Assembly: GCA_032119595.1 (NCBI GenBank)
Contig: JAUMBQ010000006.1
Span: forward strand, 1,116,001 to 1,180,000
DNA: 64,000 bases
From: JAGIBJ01 sp032119595
GTDB taxonomy: Bacteria; Actinomycetota; Thermoleophilia; Solirubrobacterales; Solirubrobacteraceae
Direction of reading: 5' to 3'
Part shown: one piece after another, positions 7,703 to 15,731 of the stretch
How positions within the stretch are numbered: the stretch's first letter is position 1
Layout: each line of letters starts with the position of its first letter
Notes under the pieces: model-generated
Told to the model about the DNA's origin: nothing
Databases searched by the model: none
What the model saw: only the letters and a program-made list of their open reading frames with translations
Translations under genes and position numbers: made by a program

Positions 7703-9226
7703 ATGACCGATCCGTCCCCCGCCGACTCCGCCGACGACGCCCGCGAGCAGCCTGTCGTCTTGGTCTCCAACCGCGGGCCGGTCTCCTACGCCGCCGACGG
7801 CACGTCCAAGCGCGGCACCGGCGGCCTGGTCACGGCGCTGATGGGCCTCGCGAGCCATCGCCACTCGGTCTGGGTGGCCTCGGCGCTGGGTGAGGGCGAC
7901 GCGAAGGTCGCCCGCGAGGCCGGCGACGAGCCGATCTCGATCGAGTCGCCCACCGGCGGCACGTTCGACGTGCGTCTGGTCGAGTCGGACGACAAGGCCT
8001 ACGACCAGTTCTACAACGTGGTCGCGAACCCGATGCTGTGGTTCATCCAGCACTACCTGTGGGATCTGTCGAACGCGCCATACATCCGCCAGGCCGAGAT
8101 CGACGCGTTCAACGAGGGCTACGTGCAGGTCAATCAGGACCTGGCCGACGCGGTGGTCCAGGAGTACGACCGCGCTGGCGAGCCGGTCGTGATGGTGCAC
8201 GACTACCACCTGTATCTGCTGCCGAAGCTGGTCCGCGCGGCGCGCCCGGGCGTGTTTCTTCACCACTTCGTGCACATCCCGTGGTCGCAGCCGGACTCGT
8301 GGCGCGTGCTCCCCACGAAGATGCGTGAGGCGATCTACGACGGGATCCTGTCGAACGACATCATCGGCTTCCACACCCGCTCGTACCGCTGGAACTTCCT
8401 GCAGTGCTGCCGGGATCTGCTCGGCCTGGAGGTCGACTTCGACAAGGGCGTCGTGATTGCGCGCGATGGCCGCCAGGTCTGGGTGCGCGCCTACCCGCTG
8501 CCGATCGACTGGCGCCAGACGAAGCGCATCGCCGCGTCGGAGGAGACGCAGAAGCACGAAGTCGAGCTGCTGCGGCGCCGCCGCGAGCATCTGATCATTC
8601 GCGTCGATCGCGCTGATCTCTCCAAGAACGTGCTCCGCGGTTTTGCGGCTTTCGACCTCTTCCTGGAGCAGCATCCGGAGTTCCACGAGCGGGTCACCTT
8701 CATCGCGCAGCTCATCCCGTCGCGCACCGACGTGCCGGAGTACGCCGAGTACCTGCAGAAGATTGAGGCGCTCGTGGCCGTCGTCAATCACCAGCACGGC
8801 ACGACCGACTGGATGCCGATCCAGCTCAAGCTCCGCGACAACCTCGAAGAGGCCATGGCGGCCTACAAGCACTACGACGTGCTCCTCGTGAACGCCATGT
8901 TCGACGGCATGAACCTCGTCGCGAAGGAGGGCCCGCTCGTGAATACCCGCAACGGCGTGTCGATCCTGAGCGAGAACACCGGCGCCCACGAGGTCCTCGG
9001 CGAGCACGCCATCTCGGTCAACCCGTTCGACATCCAGGAGCTCGCCGACGCGTTCTATCGCGCCCTCACGATGAGCGAGTTCGAGCGCGACGTGCGCTGG
9101 AAGGGGCTGGAGCGCATCGTGCACTCCACCGACCCGGGCGAATGGATCGACGCGCAGCTCGCCGACATCGAGCGCAAGTCCAGCGGAGCCGAGCCCGAGA
9201 GCGTGCCGGCCCCGCACGTGCGCTGA
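7703..9226 (+). CDS. otsA: GT20 trehalose-6-phosphate synthase
   Basis: This enzyme joins a nucleotide-activated glucose to glucose-6-phosphate to make trehalose-6-phosphate. The 507-residue protein has the GT20 start VVLVSNRGPVSY with GTGGLVTAL. The acceptor loop HDYHLYLLPKLV and HIPW are present, as are the GT-B donor-site residues in RVDRADLSKN and MFDGMNLVAKE. The DLSKN and LVNTRNGV wording differs from proteobacterial OtsA, so a related GT20 activity such as glucosylglycerol-phosphate synthase cannot be excluded. ATG 7703 places the catalytic domain near residue 17. A TAGACT box lies at 7650-7655. No otsB phosphatase gene lies in the window. Confidence 0.85.
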   Translation: MTDPSPADSADDAREQPVVLVSNRGPVSYAADGTSKRGTGGLVTALMGLASHRHSVWVASALGEGDAKVAREAGDEPISIESPTGGTFDVRLVESDDKAYDQFYNVVANPMLWFIQHYLWDLSNAPYIRQAEIDAFNEGYVQVNQDLADAVVQEYDRAGEPVVMVHDYHLYLLPKLVRAARPGVFLHHFVHIPWSQPDSWRVLPTKMREAIYDGILSNDIIGFHTRSYRWNFLQCCRDLLGLEVDFDKGVVIARDGRQVWVRAYPLPIDWRQTKRIAASEETQKHEVELLRRRREHLIIRVDRADLSKNVLRGFAAFDLFLEQHPEFHERVTFIAQLIPSRTDVPEYAEYLQKIEALVAVVNHQHGTTDWMPIQLKLRDNLEEAMAAYKHYDVLLVNAMFDGMNLVAKEGPLVNTRNGVSILSENTGAHEVLGEHAISVNPFDIQELADAFYRALTMSEFERDVRWKGLERIVHSTDPGEWIDAQLADIERKSSGAEPESVPAPHVR

Positions 9227-9243
9227 GGGCGCGCTGGCGCTCG

Positions 9244-9399
9244 TTAGGCGCGGGCGAAGGGCGCGCCGGCCTCGCAGAGCGCAAGAGCGACCATCGACAT
9301 GAGGTCGTAGGAGGCCTTGCGCGAGACCGCCGCCGGGTTCGGAGCGGGGCGAGGTGCGAGGCGTGGTGTCTTGGGCGATTCGATGATTGAGGTACGCAT
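9244..9399 (-). CDS. Possible small protein of unknown function
   Basis: A 51-codon reading frame (MRTSIIESPKTPRL start) ends 17 bases from the otsA stop in convergent orientation. It has a Pro/Ala-rich middle and a short hydrophobic stretch, DLMSMVALALCEAGA. No family is recognised and no strong Shine-Dalgarno precedes it. GC-rich DNA produces such frames by chance, so the call is tentative. Confidence 0.3.
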   Translation of the reverse strand: MRTSIIESPKTPRLAPRPAPNPAAVSRKASYDLMSMVALALCEAGAPFARA

Positions 9400-9575
9400 G
9401 GCGAGGTCCTGGAGTTCAGCGGAAGGGTTGGCCGGTGGATCGATCTTCCGCCAGGGCGGCGGAGGCGTCTGTCGTCGTGAACGCGCTGCCTGTGCATCAC
9501 TGGTGACACAACGCGCGGTGCTGCTTTCGGGGTGGGTCGCTGGAAGTCCGGGAGCACGGTGGCTTGCGTCCGGGA

Positions 9576-10316
9576 TCACAGCCCACCGGCGAACTCTCGG
9601 GAGGGCGAGTTCCTCGATGGTGACCGGCGCGGTGCCGACCGCGCGGGCGCAGCCCGCGGCGGCGCCGACGAAGCGGGCGGCGCAGGTGCAGGCGGAGCGG
9701 CCGACGAGGCTGCCGGCGGGGCGGTTGCCCGCTGCCTGGCTTGGGATCGATCCCGCTTGGCGAGGGCCCTGCGGGCGCGCGCGGCGCGGCGCGCTTTCGC
9801 CTTGCGCCTGGCCGCGCGCTCACGTTGAGTGTTCTCGCGGGTCGAGCGGTCGAGGTCGTCTCCGGCAACCGAGGCGGAACTCGATCCGTCTGCGTCGCGA
9901 GCTGCCCCGGTTGCGCGGCTCGTTCCACCGCTCGCGCCATCGCCGGCCGCGCCGCGGTGCCCGTCGTCGGTCGAGTCGGCTCCATCGAGGGCCTGCCAGC
10001 TCTCGTCGGGCGAAGTCGCGGCCGCCGCCGCTTGTGGCGATGCAGCGTCACGTTCCGCGGCGGGATCGGTTGTGGCTGCAACCACCGGCTGGAGTCCGTC
10101 GCCCGGCACGGCATCCGGTGCGTCCGACGACGGGAGCAGCAGCGCTGCCCCCATGAGCACGATGCCGAGGACGAGCGCAAGCGCAGTGCCACCGATCGGG
10201 CGCTTCGGCGGGTCTCCATCCGGACCAGGATCGCGCGCGTTCGCACCCCGGCGGCCAGGCACGGCATCGGAGATTGGCGCTGGCGCGGTCGAACGCGAGG
10301 AAGAACGAGTCCACAT
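9576..10316 (-). CDS. Possible single-pass membrane protein, low complexity
   Basis: A 246-residue frame starts MWTRSSSRS, with one clear membrane helix (TALALVLGIVLMGAALLL, about residues 43-60). A long Ala/Ser/Asp-rich region follows, then a strongly basic stretch (ERAARRKAKARRAARARR), then an Ala/Pro-rich tail. No conserved domain is recognised. The reverse strand is preferred over overlapping forward frames because only it yields a convincing membrane segment. It would be divergent from rpsF, 179 bases away. Confidence 0.5.
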   Translation of the reverse strand: MWTRSSSRSTAPAPISDAVPGRRGANARDPGPDGDPPKRPIGGTALALVLGIVLMGAALLLPSSDAPDAVPGDGLQPVVAATTDPAAERDAASPQAAAAATSPDESWQALDGADSTDDGHRGAAGDGASGGTSRATGAARDADGSSSASVAGDDLDRSTRENTQRERAARRKAKARRAARARRALAKRDRSQARQRATAPPAASSAAPPAPAPPASSAPPRAAPARSAPRRSPSRNSPSREFAGGL

Positions 10317-10479
10317 ATAGAGAAGAGGCGCTGGCGACCCGAAATTCGCCCCCCTCCGGCACAAAGTCGCCGTCAGCTGGCGCGTCTCCACTCCCCTTCG
10401 AGGTGTCGAGACCGGTACGTCCGGCGCCGTTGATACGACTTCTGACCCCCTCGGGCGGCGGCCGGTGTGCTCGCTGCGC

Positions 10480-10485
10480 TACTCT
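10480..10485 (+). promoter_or_regulatory. Candidate -10 box of rpsF
   Basis: TACTCT ends 10 bases before the rpsF ATG, with no Shine-Dalgarno sequence in between. It supports both the chosen start and a short or leaderless mRNA. Confidence 0.35.
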
Positions 10486-10495
10486 GCCTGGTCGC

Positions 10496-10861
10496 ATGGC
10501 CGCCTCAGCCCCTACTTACGACCTCGTCGCACTGCTCGACCCCACCGTGGATCACGACATTCGTGAAACCCTCTTGGCGGAAGTCGAGCAGCAGATCATC
10601 GCCCAGGGCGAACTGGTCGGTGCTCAGGACTGGGGTGTTCGTCCCCTCGCCTTCGAGATCGAAGACGCCAAGGAAGCCGCCTACCACTTGATTCAGTTCA
10701 AGGGTCCGGTGCCGCTCCTCACGGAGATCGACCGTCAGCTGAAGATCGCCGACCCGGTCGTGCGCTTCCGCATCATCAAGAACAAGAACAACCAGCCCGA
10801 GCCCGTCGCCCCCGGCGATCCGGTCGCTGGCACGGCGGATCGCTCCGACCGCGAGCGGTAG
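10496..10861 (+). CDS. rpsF: 30S ribosomal protein bS6
   Basis: S6 binds 16S rRNA together with S18 in the small-subunit platform. The 121-residue product has the S6 pattern YDLVALLDPTVDHD near the N terminus, GVRPLAFEIEDAKEAAYHLIQF in the middle and DPVVRFRIIK before a charged C-terminal tail of about 25 residues. ATG 10496 begins MAASAPTYDL, the usual short lead. It is first in the rpsF-ssb-rpsR-rplI order found in most bacteria, but a hairpin and 302 bases separate it from ssb. Confidence 0.93.
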   Translation: MAASAPTYDLVALLDPTVDHDIRETLLAEVEQQIIAQGELVGAQDWGVRPLAFEIEDAKEAAYHLIQFKGPVPLLTEIDRQLKIADPVVRFRIIKNKNNQPEPVAPGDPVAGTADRSDRER

Positions 10862-10901
10862 GCCCGAGCGGCCGGTCTCGGGCGCTCACCTCACTCTTCT
10901 C

Positions 10902-10925
10902 GAAGGGCGCCGCAAGGCGCCCTTC
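10902..10925 (+). terminator. Hairpin downstream of rpsF
   Basis: A perfect 10-bp stem (gaagggcgcc / ggcgcccttc) with a GCAA tetraloop lies 41 bases after the rpsF stop and is followed by gtcgtt. It may attenuate read-through into ssb. The remaining 238 bases to ssb hold no gene that I can support; a candidate ssb -10 box TAGACT lies at 11135-11140. Confidence 0.6.
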
Positions 10926-11163
10926 GTCGTTCCGGGGCGGATCCCGGATGTCATCCCAAGTGGGTACTCGCCCCGATTCAGGGCCGTAGATTGCGCGCTG
11001 TCCGGGGACCTTGCTCCAATGGTGAAGAGGGTCCGACTCGAACCTTTGTTCCCACTTTGCGGCCCTTTGCGGCGACTCTCCGACGAGTCTGCACCAACAC
11101 TGCGCACCGGGGTTCATCGGGCCGGTTCGGCCCTTAGACTTCGGCCCAAGCGAAGGAGCACCT

Positions 11164-11814
11164 ATGGGTTTTCAGATCAACCAAGTCACCGTCTCGGGCA
11201 ATTTGACCCGGGAGCCCGAGCAGCGTGCGCTGCCGTCAGGCACGAGCATCACCACGCTCTCGATTGCGCACAACGAGCGCCGCAAGAACCAGCAGAGCGG
11301 TGAGTGGGAAGACCGCCCGCACTTCTTCGACGTGACGATCTTCGGCGCGCAGGGCGAGTGGCTCGGCCGCAACGCCACGAAGGGCGACCCGATCACGGTC
11401 TCCGGCTCGCTCGAGCAGCAGCGCTGGCAGGACCGCACCACGCAGGAGAACCGCTCGAAGGTCTCGATCGTCGCCCGCGACATCGTCCTCGGCCAGCGCG
11501 GCGGCGGCGGCCAGGGCGGCGGAGGCGGCGGCGCTAGCTACGGCCAGCAGTCCGGTGGCGGCCAGGGCTCCTACGGCGGCGGCCAGGGCGGCTACGACCG
11601 TGCTCCGGCTGCTCCCGCGGGTGGCGGCTACGGTGGGGCGCCTCGCGAGGCCGCTCCGGCCGGTGGAGGCTCTTACGGTCGCCCGCCCCAGGGTGCCCCG
11701 GCTCCGGCCGGCTACGACCGTGGCCGCGACGTCGCCGTCGACACGTCCGATTTCGCGCCCGCGCCCGGTGGCGGCGGCCTGTCGGACCCGGGCGAAGACG
11801 ACATCCCGTTCTAA
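11164..11814 (+). CDS. ssb: Single-stranded DNA-binding protein
   Basis: SSB coats single-stranded DNA during replication and repair. The 216-residue protein has an OB fold over about residues 1-110 (MGFQINQVTVSGNLTREPE; FFDVTIFGAQGEW). A long Gly/Gln/Tyr/Pro-rich linker follows. The C-terminal acidic tip DDIPF matches the DDDIPF type that recruits DnaE, PriA and other partners. An AAGGAGC Shine-Dalgarno sits nine bases before the ATG. A strong terminator follows the gene. Confidence 0.95.
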   Translation: MGFQINQVTVSGNLTREPEQRALPSGTSITTLSIAHNERRKNQQSGEWEDRPHFFDVTIFGAQGEWLGRNATKGDPITVSGSLEQQRWQDRTTQENRSKVSIVARDIVLGQRGGGGQGGGGGGASYGQQSGGGQGSYGGGQGGYDRAPAAPAGGGYGGAPREAAPAGGGSYGRPPQGAPAPAGYDRGRDVAVDTSDFAPAPGGGGLSDPGEDDIPF

Positions 11815-11948
11815 ACCACTGACCGCTTCCCGCTGACGGCGGGCGCGGGCCGCACGCCGCACACAGGGCGCTCAGCAGAACCCGGGACGCCGCTGCGCGC
11901 CCAGAGTCGGCAATCCGGAGTTTCGTTCAAAGGGCCCCGCCTCGTTTG

Positions 11949-11984
11949 AAGGCCCCGCCTCGCCGTCGCGCGAGGCGGGGCCTT
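11949..11984 (+). terminator. Rho-independent terminator of ssb
   Basis: A perfect 14-bp GC-rich stem (11949-11962 with 11971-11984) and an 8-base loop are followed by CTCCTTTT. This is a textbook terminator in the ssb direction. Confidence 0.85.
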
Positions 11985-12005
11985 CTCCTTTTGGCCCGGG
12001 CGGGG

Positions 12006-12215
12006 AAGTTGGGTTGGATCTAGCTGGCCATGCCAGGCGAAATCAACCCAGTCTCGCCGCCGTACCCGAGCGGCAAAGTTGGGTTGGATCTAGCTGGCCA
12101 TGCCAGGCGAAATCAACCCAGTCTCACCGCCGTACCCGAGCGGCGAAGTTGGGTTGGACCTAGCTGGCCATGCCAGCCGAAACCAACCCAGTCTCGTCTG
12201 CGCGGCGCCCGGGCG
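12006..12215. repeat. Three tandem 70-bp units with internal palindromes
   Basis: The copies begin at 12006, 12076 and 12146 and differ by a few substitutions. Each unit has outer arms TGGGTTG and CAACCCA around an inner hairpin CTGGC-cat-GCCAG, then a spacer containing CCGTACCCGAGCGG (changed in copy 3). The array lies between the ssb terminator and rpsR. Short frames running through it are not convincing genes. Confidence 0.9.
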
Positions 12216-12259
12216 GCGAGCCCTTGAATTCACTTGCGGCGATTCGCCCGGCGACCCTC

Positions 12260-12265
12260 TAGACT
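12260..12265 (+). promoter_or_regulatory. Candidate -10 box of the rpsR-rplI unit
   Basis: TAGACT lies about 155 bases before the rpsR GTG. The same hexamer occurs upstream of ssb and otsA. The -35 match is poor. Apart from this and the repeats, nothing gene-like is seen between 12216 and 12420. Confidence 0.3.
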
Positions 12266-12420
12266 GGGCGAACGCGCTCCGCTGGGGCCGGTCGATTCGC
12301 TCGGCCTGCACGCGTAGCGCATGGGGCGGACGACACTCCGGGCACGAGCCTGGCAGTATTCGCCGTCGGCTCGCGGACCTTCCGCGGGCGTTCGCACATC
12401 TTTCTTCCTCAGAAGCACTA

Positions 12421-12792
12421 GTGGCCAAGCAGCGCAACAGCAAGCCGACGGCAAAGCGTCGGGACAAGAAGCTCGGTAGCGGCGTTCGCCGCAAGTCTTG
12501 CCCTTTCTGCAAGGACAAGATCGTCGACATCGACTACAAGGACACGACGACTCTTCAGAAGTTCGTGTCTGAGCGTGGCAAGATCCGCACGCGTCGGATC
12601 ACGGGCAACTGCCGCAAGCATCAGGCCGATATGGCCGCTGCGGTGAAGCGTTCGCGCGAGCTCTCGCTCCTGCCGTACGTCGTTGAGACCGTCCGTGAGA
12701 CCCGCGCCGGCCGTGCCGACCGCGGTGAACGCGGCGGTGGCGGCGACAAGGGCGATAAGGGCGGCGACCGCAGCGCCGAGAAGGCGGAGTAG
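12421..12792 (+). CDS. rpsR: 30S ribosomal protein bS18 with C-terminal extension
   Basis: S18 pairs with S6 on the 30S platform. The core is clear: RRKSCPFCKDKIVDIDYKD from about residue 23, RGKIRTRRITGNCRKHQADMAAAVKRSRELSLLPYV up to about residue 85. Cysteines in CPFC and NCRKH are the zinc-ligand type. After LPYV the protein continues with an unusual extension of about 35 residues rich in Gly, Arg, Asp and Lys (GGGGDKGDKGGDRS). GTG 12421 gives VAKQRNSKP. An in-frame ATG at 12100 inside the repeat array is rejected. rplI starts two bases after the stop. Confidence 0.92.
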   Translation: MAKQRNSKPTAKRRDKKLGSGVRRKSCPFCKDKIVDIDYKDTTTLQKFVSERGKIRTRRITGNCRKHQADMAAAVKRSRELSLLPYVVETVRETRAGRADRGERGGGGDKGDKGGDRSAEKAE

Positions 12793-12794
12793 TC

Positions 12795-13247
12795 ATGGCC
12801 CAGGTCATCCTCCTCAAGGACGTCGATCAGCTCGGTGCCAAGGGCGACGTCGTCGACGTCACCAAGGGCTACCTGCGCAACTTCCTCCTGCCGCGCAAGC
12901 TCGCCTCCCACGCGACCGACTCGGCCATCGCGGCCGCGACGAAGCGCATGGAAGAGGAAGAGCGCCAGAAGCGCGAGGCCATCGAGCGCTCCCAGGAGAA
13001 CGCTGTCACCCTCGGTCGCACGGTGCTCACCATCGAGCAGCAGGCCGGCGAAGACGGTCGCCTCTTCGGCTCCGTCACCGCACAGGACATCGCTGACGCG
13101 ATCAAGGACGCCCGCGGCATCAAGGTCGAAAAGACCGCCGTGCGCCTCCCGGAAGCGATCAAGACGGTCGGCACGCACATGGTTGAAGTCGAGGTTCCCG
13201 GCGGCGCCGTGGCCACGCTCAAGACCATGGTCGTCGCAAAGAGCTAA
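12795..13247 (+). CDS. rplI: 50S ribosomal protein bL9
   Basis: L9 is the elongated two-domain large-subunit protein that helps maintain reading frame. The 150-residue product has the N-domain signature MAQVILLKDVDQLGAKGDVVDVTKGYLRNFLLPRKLA, a connecting charged helix (ATKRMEEEERQKREAIE) and the C-domain GRLFGSVTAQDIADAIK. Length matches the family. It is coupled to rpsR (two-base gap, GGAG-type ribosome site in the rpsR end) and followed by a strong terminator. Confidence 0.96.
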   Translation: MAQVILLKDVDQLGAKGDVVDVTKGYLRNFLLPRKLASHATDSAIAAATKRMEEEERQKREAIERSQENAVTLGRTVLTIEQQAGEDGRLFGSVTAQDIADAIKDARGIKVEKTAVRLPEAIKTVGTHMVEVEVPGGAVATLKTMVVAKS

Positions 13248-13270
13248 CCGCTCCCCGCACCAAGATTCGC

Positions 13271-13304
13271 CAGTGAGGCCCCGCAGCAATGCGGGGCCTC
13301 ACTG
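13271..13304 (+). terminator. Terminator after rplI
   Basis: A perfect 14-bp stem (13271-13284 with 13291-13304) and a six-base loop follow the rplI stop by 23 bases. The downstream run is only weakly T-rich (gcgttct). Confidence 0.75.
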
Positions 13305-13349
13305 CGTTCTGGGGTCAAACACGGCGCCACCTGCGCCAGACTTGGCGGT

Positions 13350-13847
13350 ATGTCCCGCCCCGCCTTCACCATCGAGCGGCTCGCCGCGGCCGACCTCGAT
13401 GCCGTCGAGCCGCTTTGGAATGACCTGCGCGAGCACCACGCCGCCGCCGCGCCCGACTTCGGTCCGCCCCGCTCGCGCGAGGATTCCTGGAACGTGCGCC
13501 GGGCCAGCTACGAGCAGTGGCTGGCGATCCCGACGTCGTTCTGCCTGGTCGCACGCGACGATGCCGGCCAGGCCATCGGCTACGCGATGGTGAAGATCGA
13601 CGGCCCCGAAGCCATCTGGGCGACCGACATCTCCGGCTCGCTCGAAACGCTCTCCGTCCGCTCCGGCACCCGCAGCCTCGGCGTCGGGAGCGCGCTGATC
13701 GGCGAGGTCCGCGCGGAACTCGCGCGCCGCGGCATCAAGGGCATGTCGATCCACGTACTTCACCCCAACGAAGCCGGACACCGCTTCTACGCCCGGCACG
13801 GCTTCGAAACCGTCGTCGACATCGTCTGGGGCGACACCAAGCCCTAG
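13350..13847 (+). CDS. GNAT-family N-acetyltransferase
   Basis: This is a predicted acetyl-CoA-dependent acetyltransferase of 165 residues. The GNAT fold is visible as FTIERLAAADLDAVEPLW (strand 1/helix 1), TDISGSLETLSVRSGTRSLGVGSALI (strand 4 and the acetyl-CoA pyrophosphate loop, here RSLGVGSAL in place of RGxGxG/A), and HPNEAGHRFYARHGFETV (motif B). Substrate is not predictable. ATG 13350 is preceded by CAGACT ending seven bases upstream and no Shine-Dalgarno. It stands alone between the rplI terminator and a pair of direct repeats. Confidence 0.85.
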   Translation: MSRPAFTIERLAAADLDAVEPLWNDLREHHAAAAPDFGPPRSREDSWNVRRASYEQWLAIPTSFCLVARDDAGQAIGYAMVKIDGPEAIWATDISGSLETLSVRSGTRSLGVGSALIGEVRAELARRGIKGMSIHVLHPNEAGHRFYARHGFETVVDIVWGDTKP

Positions 13848-13850
13848 GGC

Positions 13851-13985
13851 CCTGGATGTTGGGCTCTGTCTCCCTCGCTGACCGCGGCAAACGGAGCCCA
13901 CGACGGTCAGGCGGGCGGCGCCCTGGATGTTGGGCTCTGTTTCCTTCGCTGACCGCGGCAAACGGAGCCCACGGCGGTCGGGTGG
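13851..13985. repeat. Two tandem 71-bp units with internal inverted arms
   Basis: The copies begin at 13851 and 13922 and are nearly identical for about 60 bases (CCTGGATGTTGGGCTC start). Each carries inverted arms TGGGCTC and GAGCCCA around CTGACCGCGGCAA. The rest of the 324-base gap before dnaB shows no gene; a candidate dnaB -10 box TAGCGT lies at 14126-14131. Confidence 0.85.
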
Positions 13986-14171
13986 AGGTCGGCGTCGGCG
14001 TGAAACCGGCCCGGCTGCGCCGAGTGGGGAGTGCTGGCGCAGTTTCTTCGAGCTATTTGCGTAAACGCCGGCTTCCGGGTGCGCGGTGGATCGTCAGACT
14101 CGGCGGTTCCGTCCGGTGGCGTCGTTAGCGTCCCCCGGTCCTCCCTTCCTCCCAAGGTTTTCGCCCACTTC

Positions 14172-15566
14172 ATGGACCAGACCTACAGCGCACCGCCGCA
14201 GCCCGCCCAGGGCGGTGGCCTCGGCGGCCCTCAGCCGCATTCGTTCGACGCCGAGCGTGCCGTGCTCGGCGCGCTGCTGCTGTCCGAGCGGGCGATGTAC
14301 ACGCTGATCATCGAGGAGGGCCTCAAGCCGGAGAACTTCTACTCGCGCCGCCACCAGCACGTCTTCCGGGCGATGCGCGCGCTCTACGACCAGGGCGAGC
14401 CGTTTGATCGCCTCACCGTGATCGACTGGCTCGAGCAGCACGCCGTGCTCGAAGACGCCGGCGGCCCGGCGACGCTCGACGAGCTCGGTGGCCCGATCAC
14501 CGCAGCCGGCAACGTGCGCCAGTACGCCCGCATCGTGCGCGACCACGCCCTGATGCGCGGCCTGCTCACGGTCACGGCCGACATCCAGGTCGCCGTCGGC
14601 GAGCGCCGGTCCACTCCGCGCGAGCTCGTCGAGTACGCCGAGCGCGCGATCCTGCAAGTCGCCCACGACGACACCCAGAAGGACTTCCGCTCCCTGAGCG
14701 AGGTGCTCCAGGACGAAACCGAGAAGCTCCACGCGCTGAGCATCAACGGCGAGGAGATGACCGGCATCCCGACCGGCTTCACCGACCTCGACAAGGTGAC
14801 CGGCGGCTTCCAGCGCGGCAACCTCATCATCATCGCCGCCCGCCCGGCCATGGGAAAGTCGGCGTTCGTCACCAATATCGCCGAGCATGCAGCGCTGAAC
14901 GGCCACGGCGTCGCCCTGTTCTCGATGGAGATGGGTGAAGGCGAGCTCGCCCAGCGGTTCCTTGCGTCGCAGGCCAAGGTCCGCGGCGACGACCTACGCC
15001 GCGGTCGGATCACGCCAAACAAGTGGCCCAAGATCCTCGAAGCCAGCAACCGCCTCGCGCAGGCGCCGCTCTTCATCGACGACACCTCCGACATCTCGAT
15101 CCTCGAAGTGCGCGCCAAAGCCCGACGACTGCACCAGCGCCACAAGCTCGGCATGGTGATCGTCGACTACCTCCAGCTCATGCGAGCCGGCGCCGACGCC
15201 GACAACCGCGTCCAGGCCGTCGGCGAGATGTCGCGTGGCCTCAAGATCCTCGCGCGCGAACTCGAAGTGCCCGTCGTCGCGCTGTCGCAGCTCAGCCGCC
15301 AGCTCGAGAACCGCGGCGCCTCGATCGAATCCAAGAAGCCCCAGCTCTCCGACCTGCGTGAATCGGGCCAGATCGAGCAGGACGCCGACATCGTGATGTT
15401 CCTCTTCCGCGAGGAGTACTACGACCCGGAGACCGAAAACAAGGGCCTGGCCGAGGTCATCATCGCCAAGCACCGCAACGGCGGCCTCGACACCATCAAG
15501 CTCACCTTCCTCGGCGAATATCTGAAGTTCGCGAACTACGTGTCGCCCGAGCGGTACGGCGAATGA
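14172..15566 (+). CDS. dnaB: Replicative DNA helicase DnaB
   Basis: DnaB is the hexameric 5'-3' helicase that unwinds DNA at the fork. The 464-residue protein has the N-terminal primase-interaction domain (PHSFDAERAVLGALLL; HQHVFRAM), a linker (GIPTGFTDLDKVTGGFQRGNL) and the RecA-like domain. Walker A is ARPAMGKSA and Walker B is MVIVDYLQLM. A C-terminal FLFREEYYDP/AKHRNGG segment is also present. No intein interrupts it. ATG 14172 is preferred; an in-frame upstream start would add 47 untypical residues. The DnaC/DnaI-like gene follows after 165 bases. Confidence 0.95.
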   Translation: MDQTYSAPPQPAQGGGLGGPQPHSFDAERAVLGALLLSERAMYTLIIEEGLKPENFYSRRHQHVFRAMRALYDQGEPFDRLTVIDWLEQHAVLEDAGGPATLDELGGPITAAGNVRQYARIVRDHALMRGLLTVTADIQVAVGERRSTPRELVEYAERAILQVAHDDTQKDFRSLSEVLQDETEKLHALSINGEEMTGIPTGFTDLDKVTGGFQRGNLIIIAARPAMGKSAFVTNIAEHAALNGHGVALFSMEMGEGELAQRFLASQAKVRGDDLRRGRITPNKWPKILEASNRLAQAPLFIDDTSDISILEVRAKARRLHQRHKLGMVIVDYLQLMRAGADADNRVQAVGEMSRGLKILARELEVPVVALSQLSRQLENRGASIESKKPQLSDLRESGQIEQDADIVMFLFREEYYDPETENKGLAEVIIAKHRNGGLDTIKLTFLGEYLKFANYVSPERYGE

Positions 15567-15731
15567 TGCCGATCCGCCGGTTCGGGCCGACCACGCCGGG
15601 CCGCCGCCCGGGCCTGGGTGCAGATCACCGAGTTGTTCGCGGCAATCGCGGCCCAGGCTCCGCTGGGGCGACGCGGCCCGCCGGAACGCCGGTCGCCGTA
15701 CGACCGCTGACCGGGCTAGCGTGATCAGCCG

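Noticed and set aside
10995..11070. Possible reverse-strand tRNA because of GGTTCGAGTC near 11034-11043
   Set aside because: The bases flanking the putative T loop cannot form a five-pair stem and no acceptor or anticodon stem is found.
12030..12227. Short forward frame (MPGEINPVSPPYPSG) through the 70-bp repeats
   Set aside because: It only reflects the repeat unit; no ribosome site, and frames differ between copies.
12006..13985. CRISPR array
   Set aside because: The repeats are 70-71 bp tandem units without unique spacers, and no cas genes are present.
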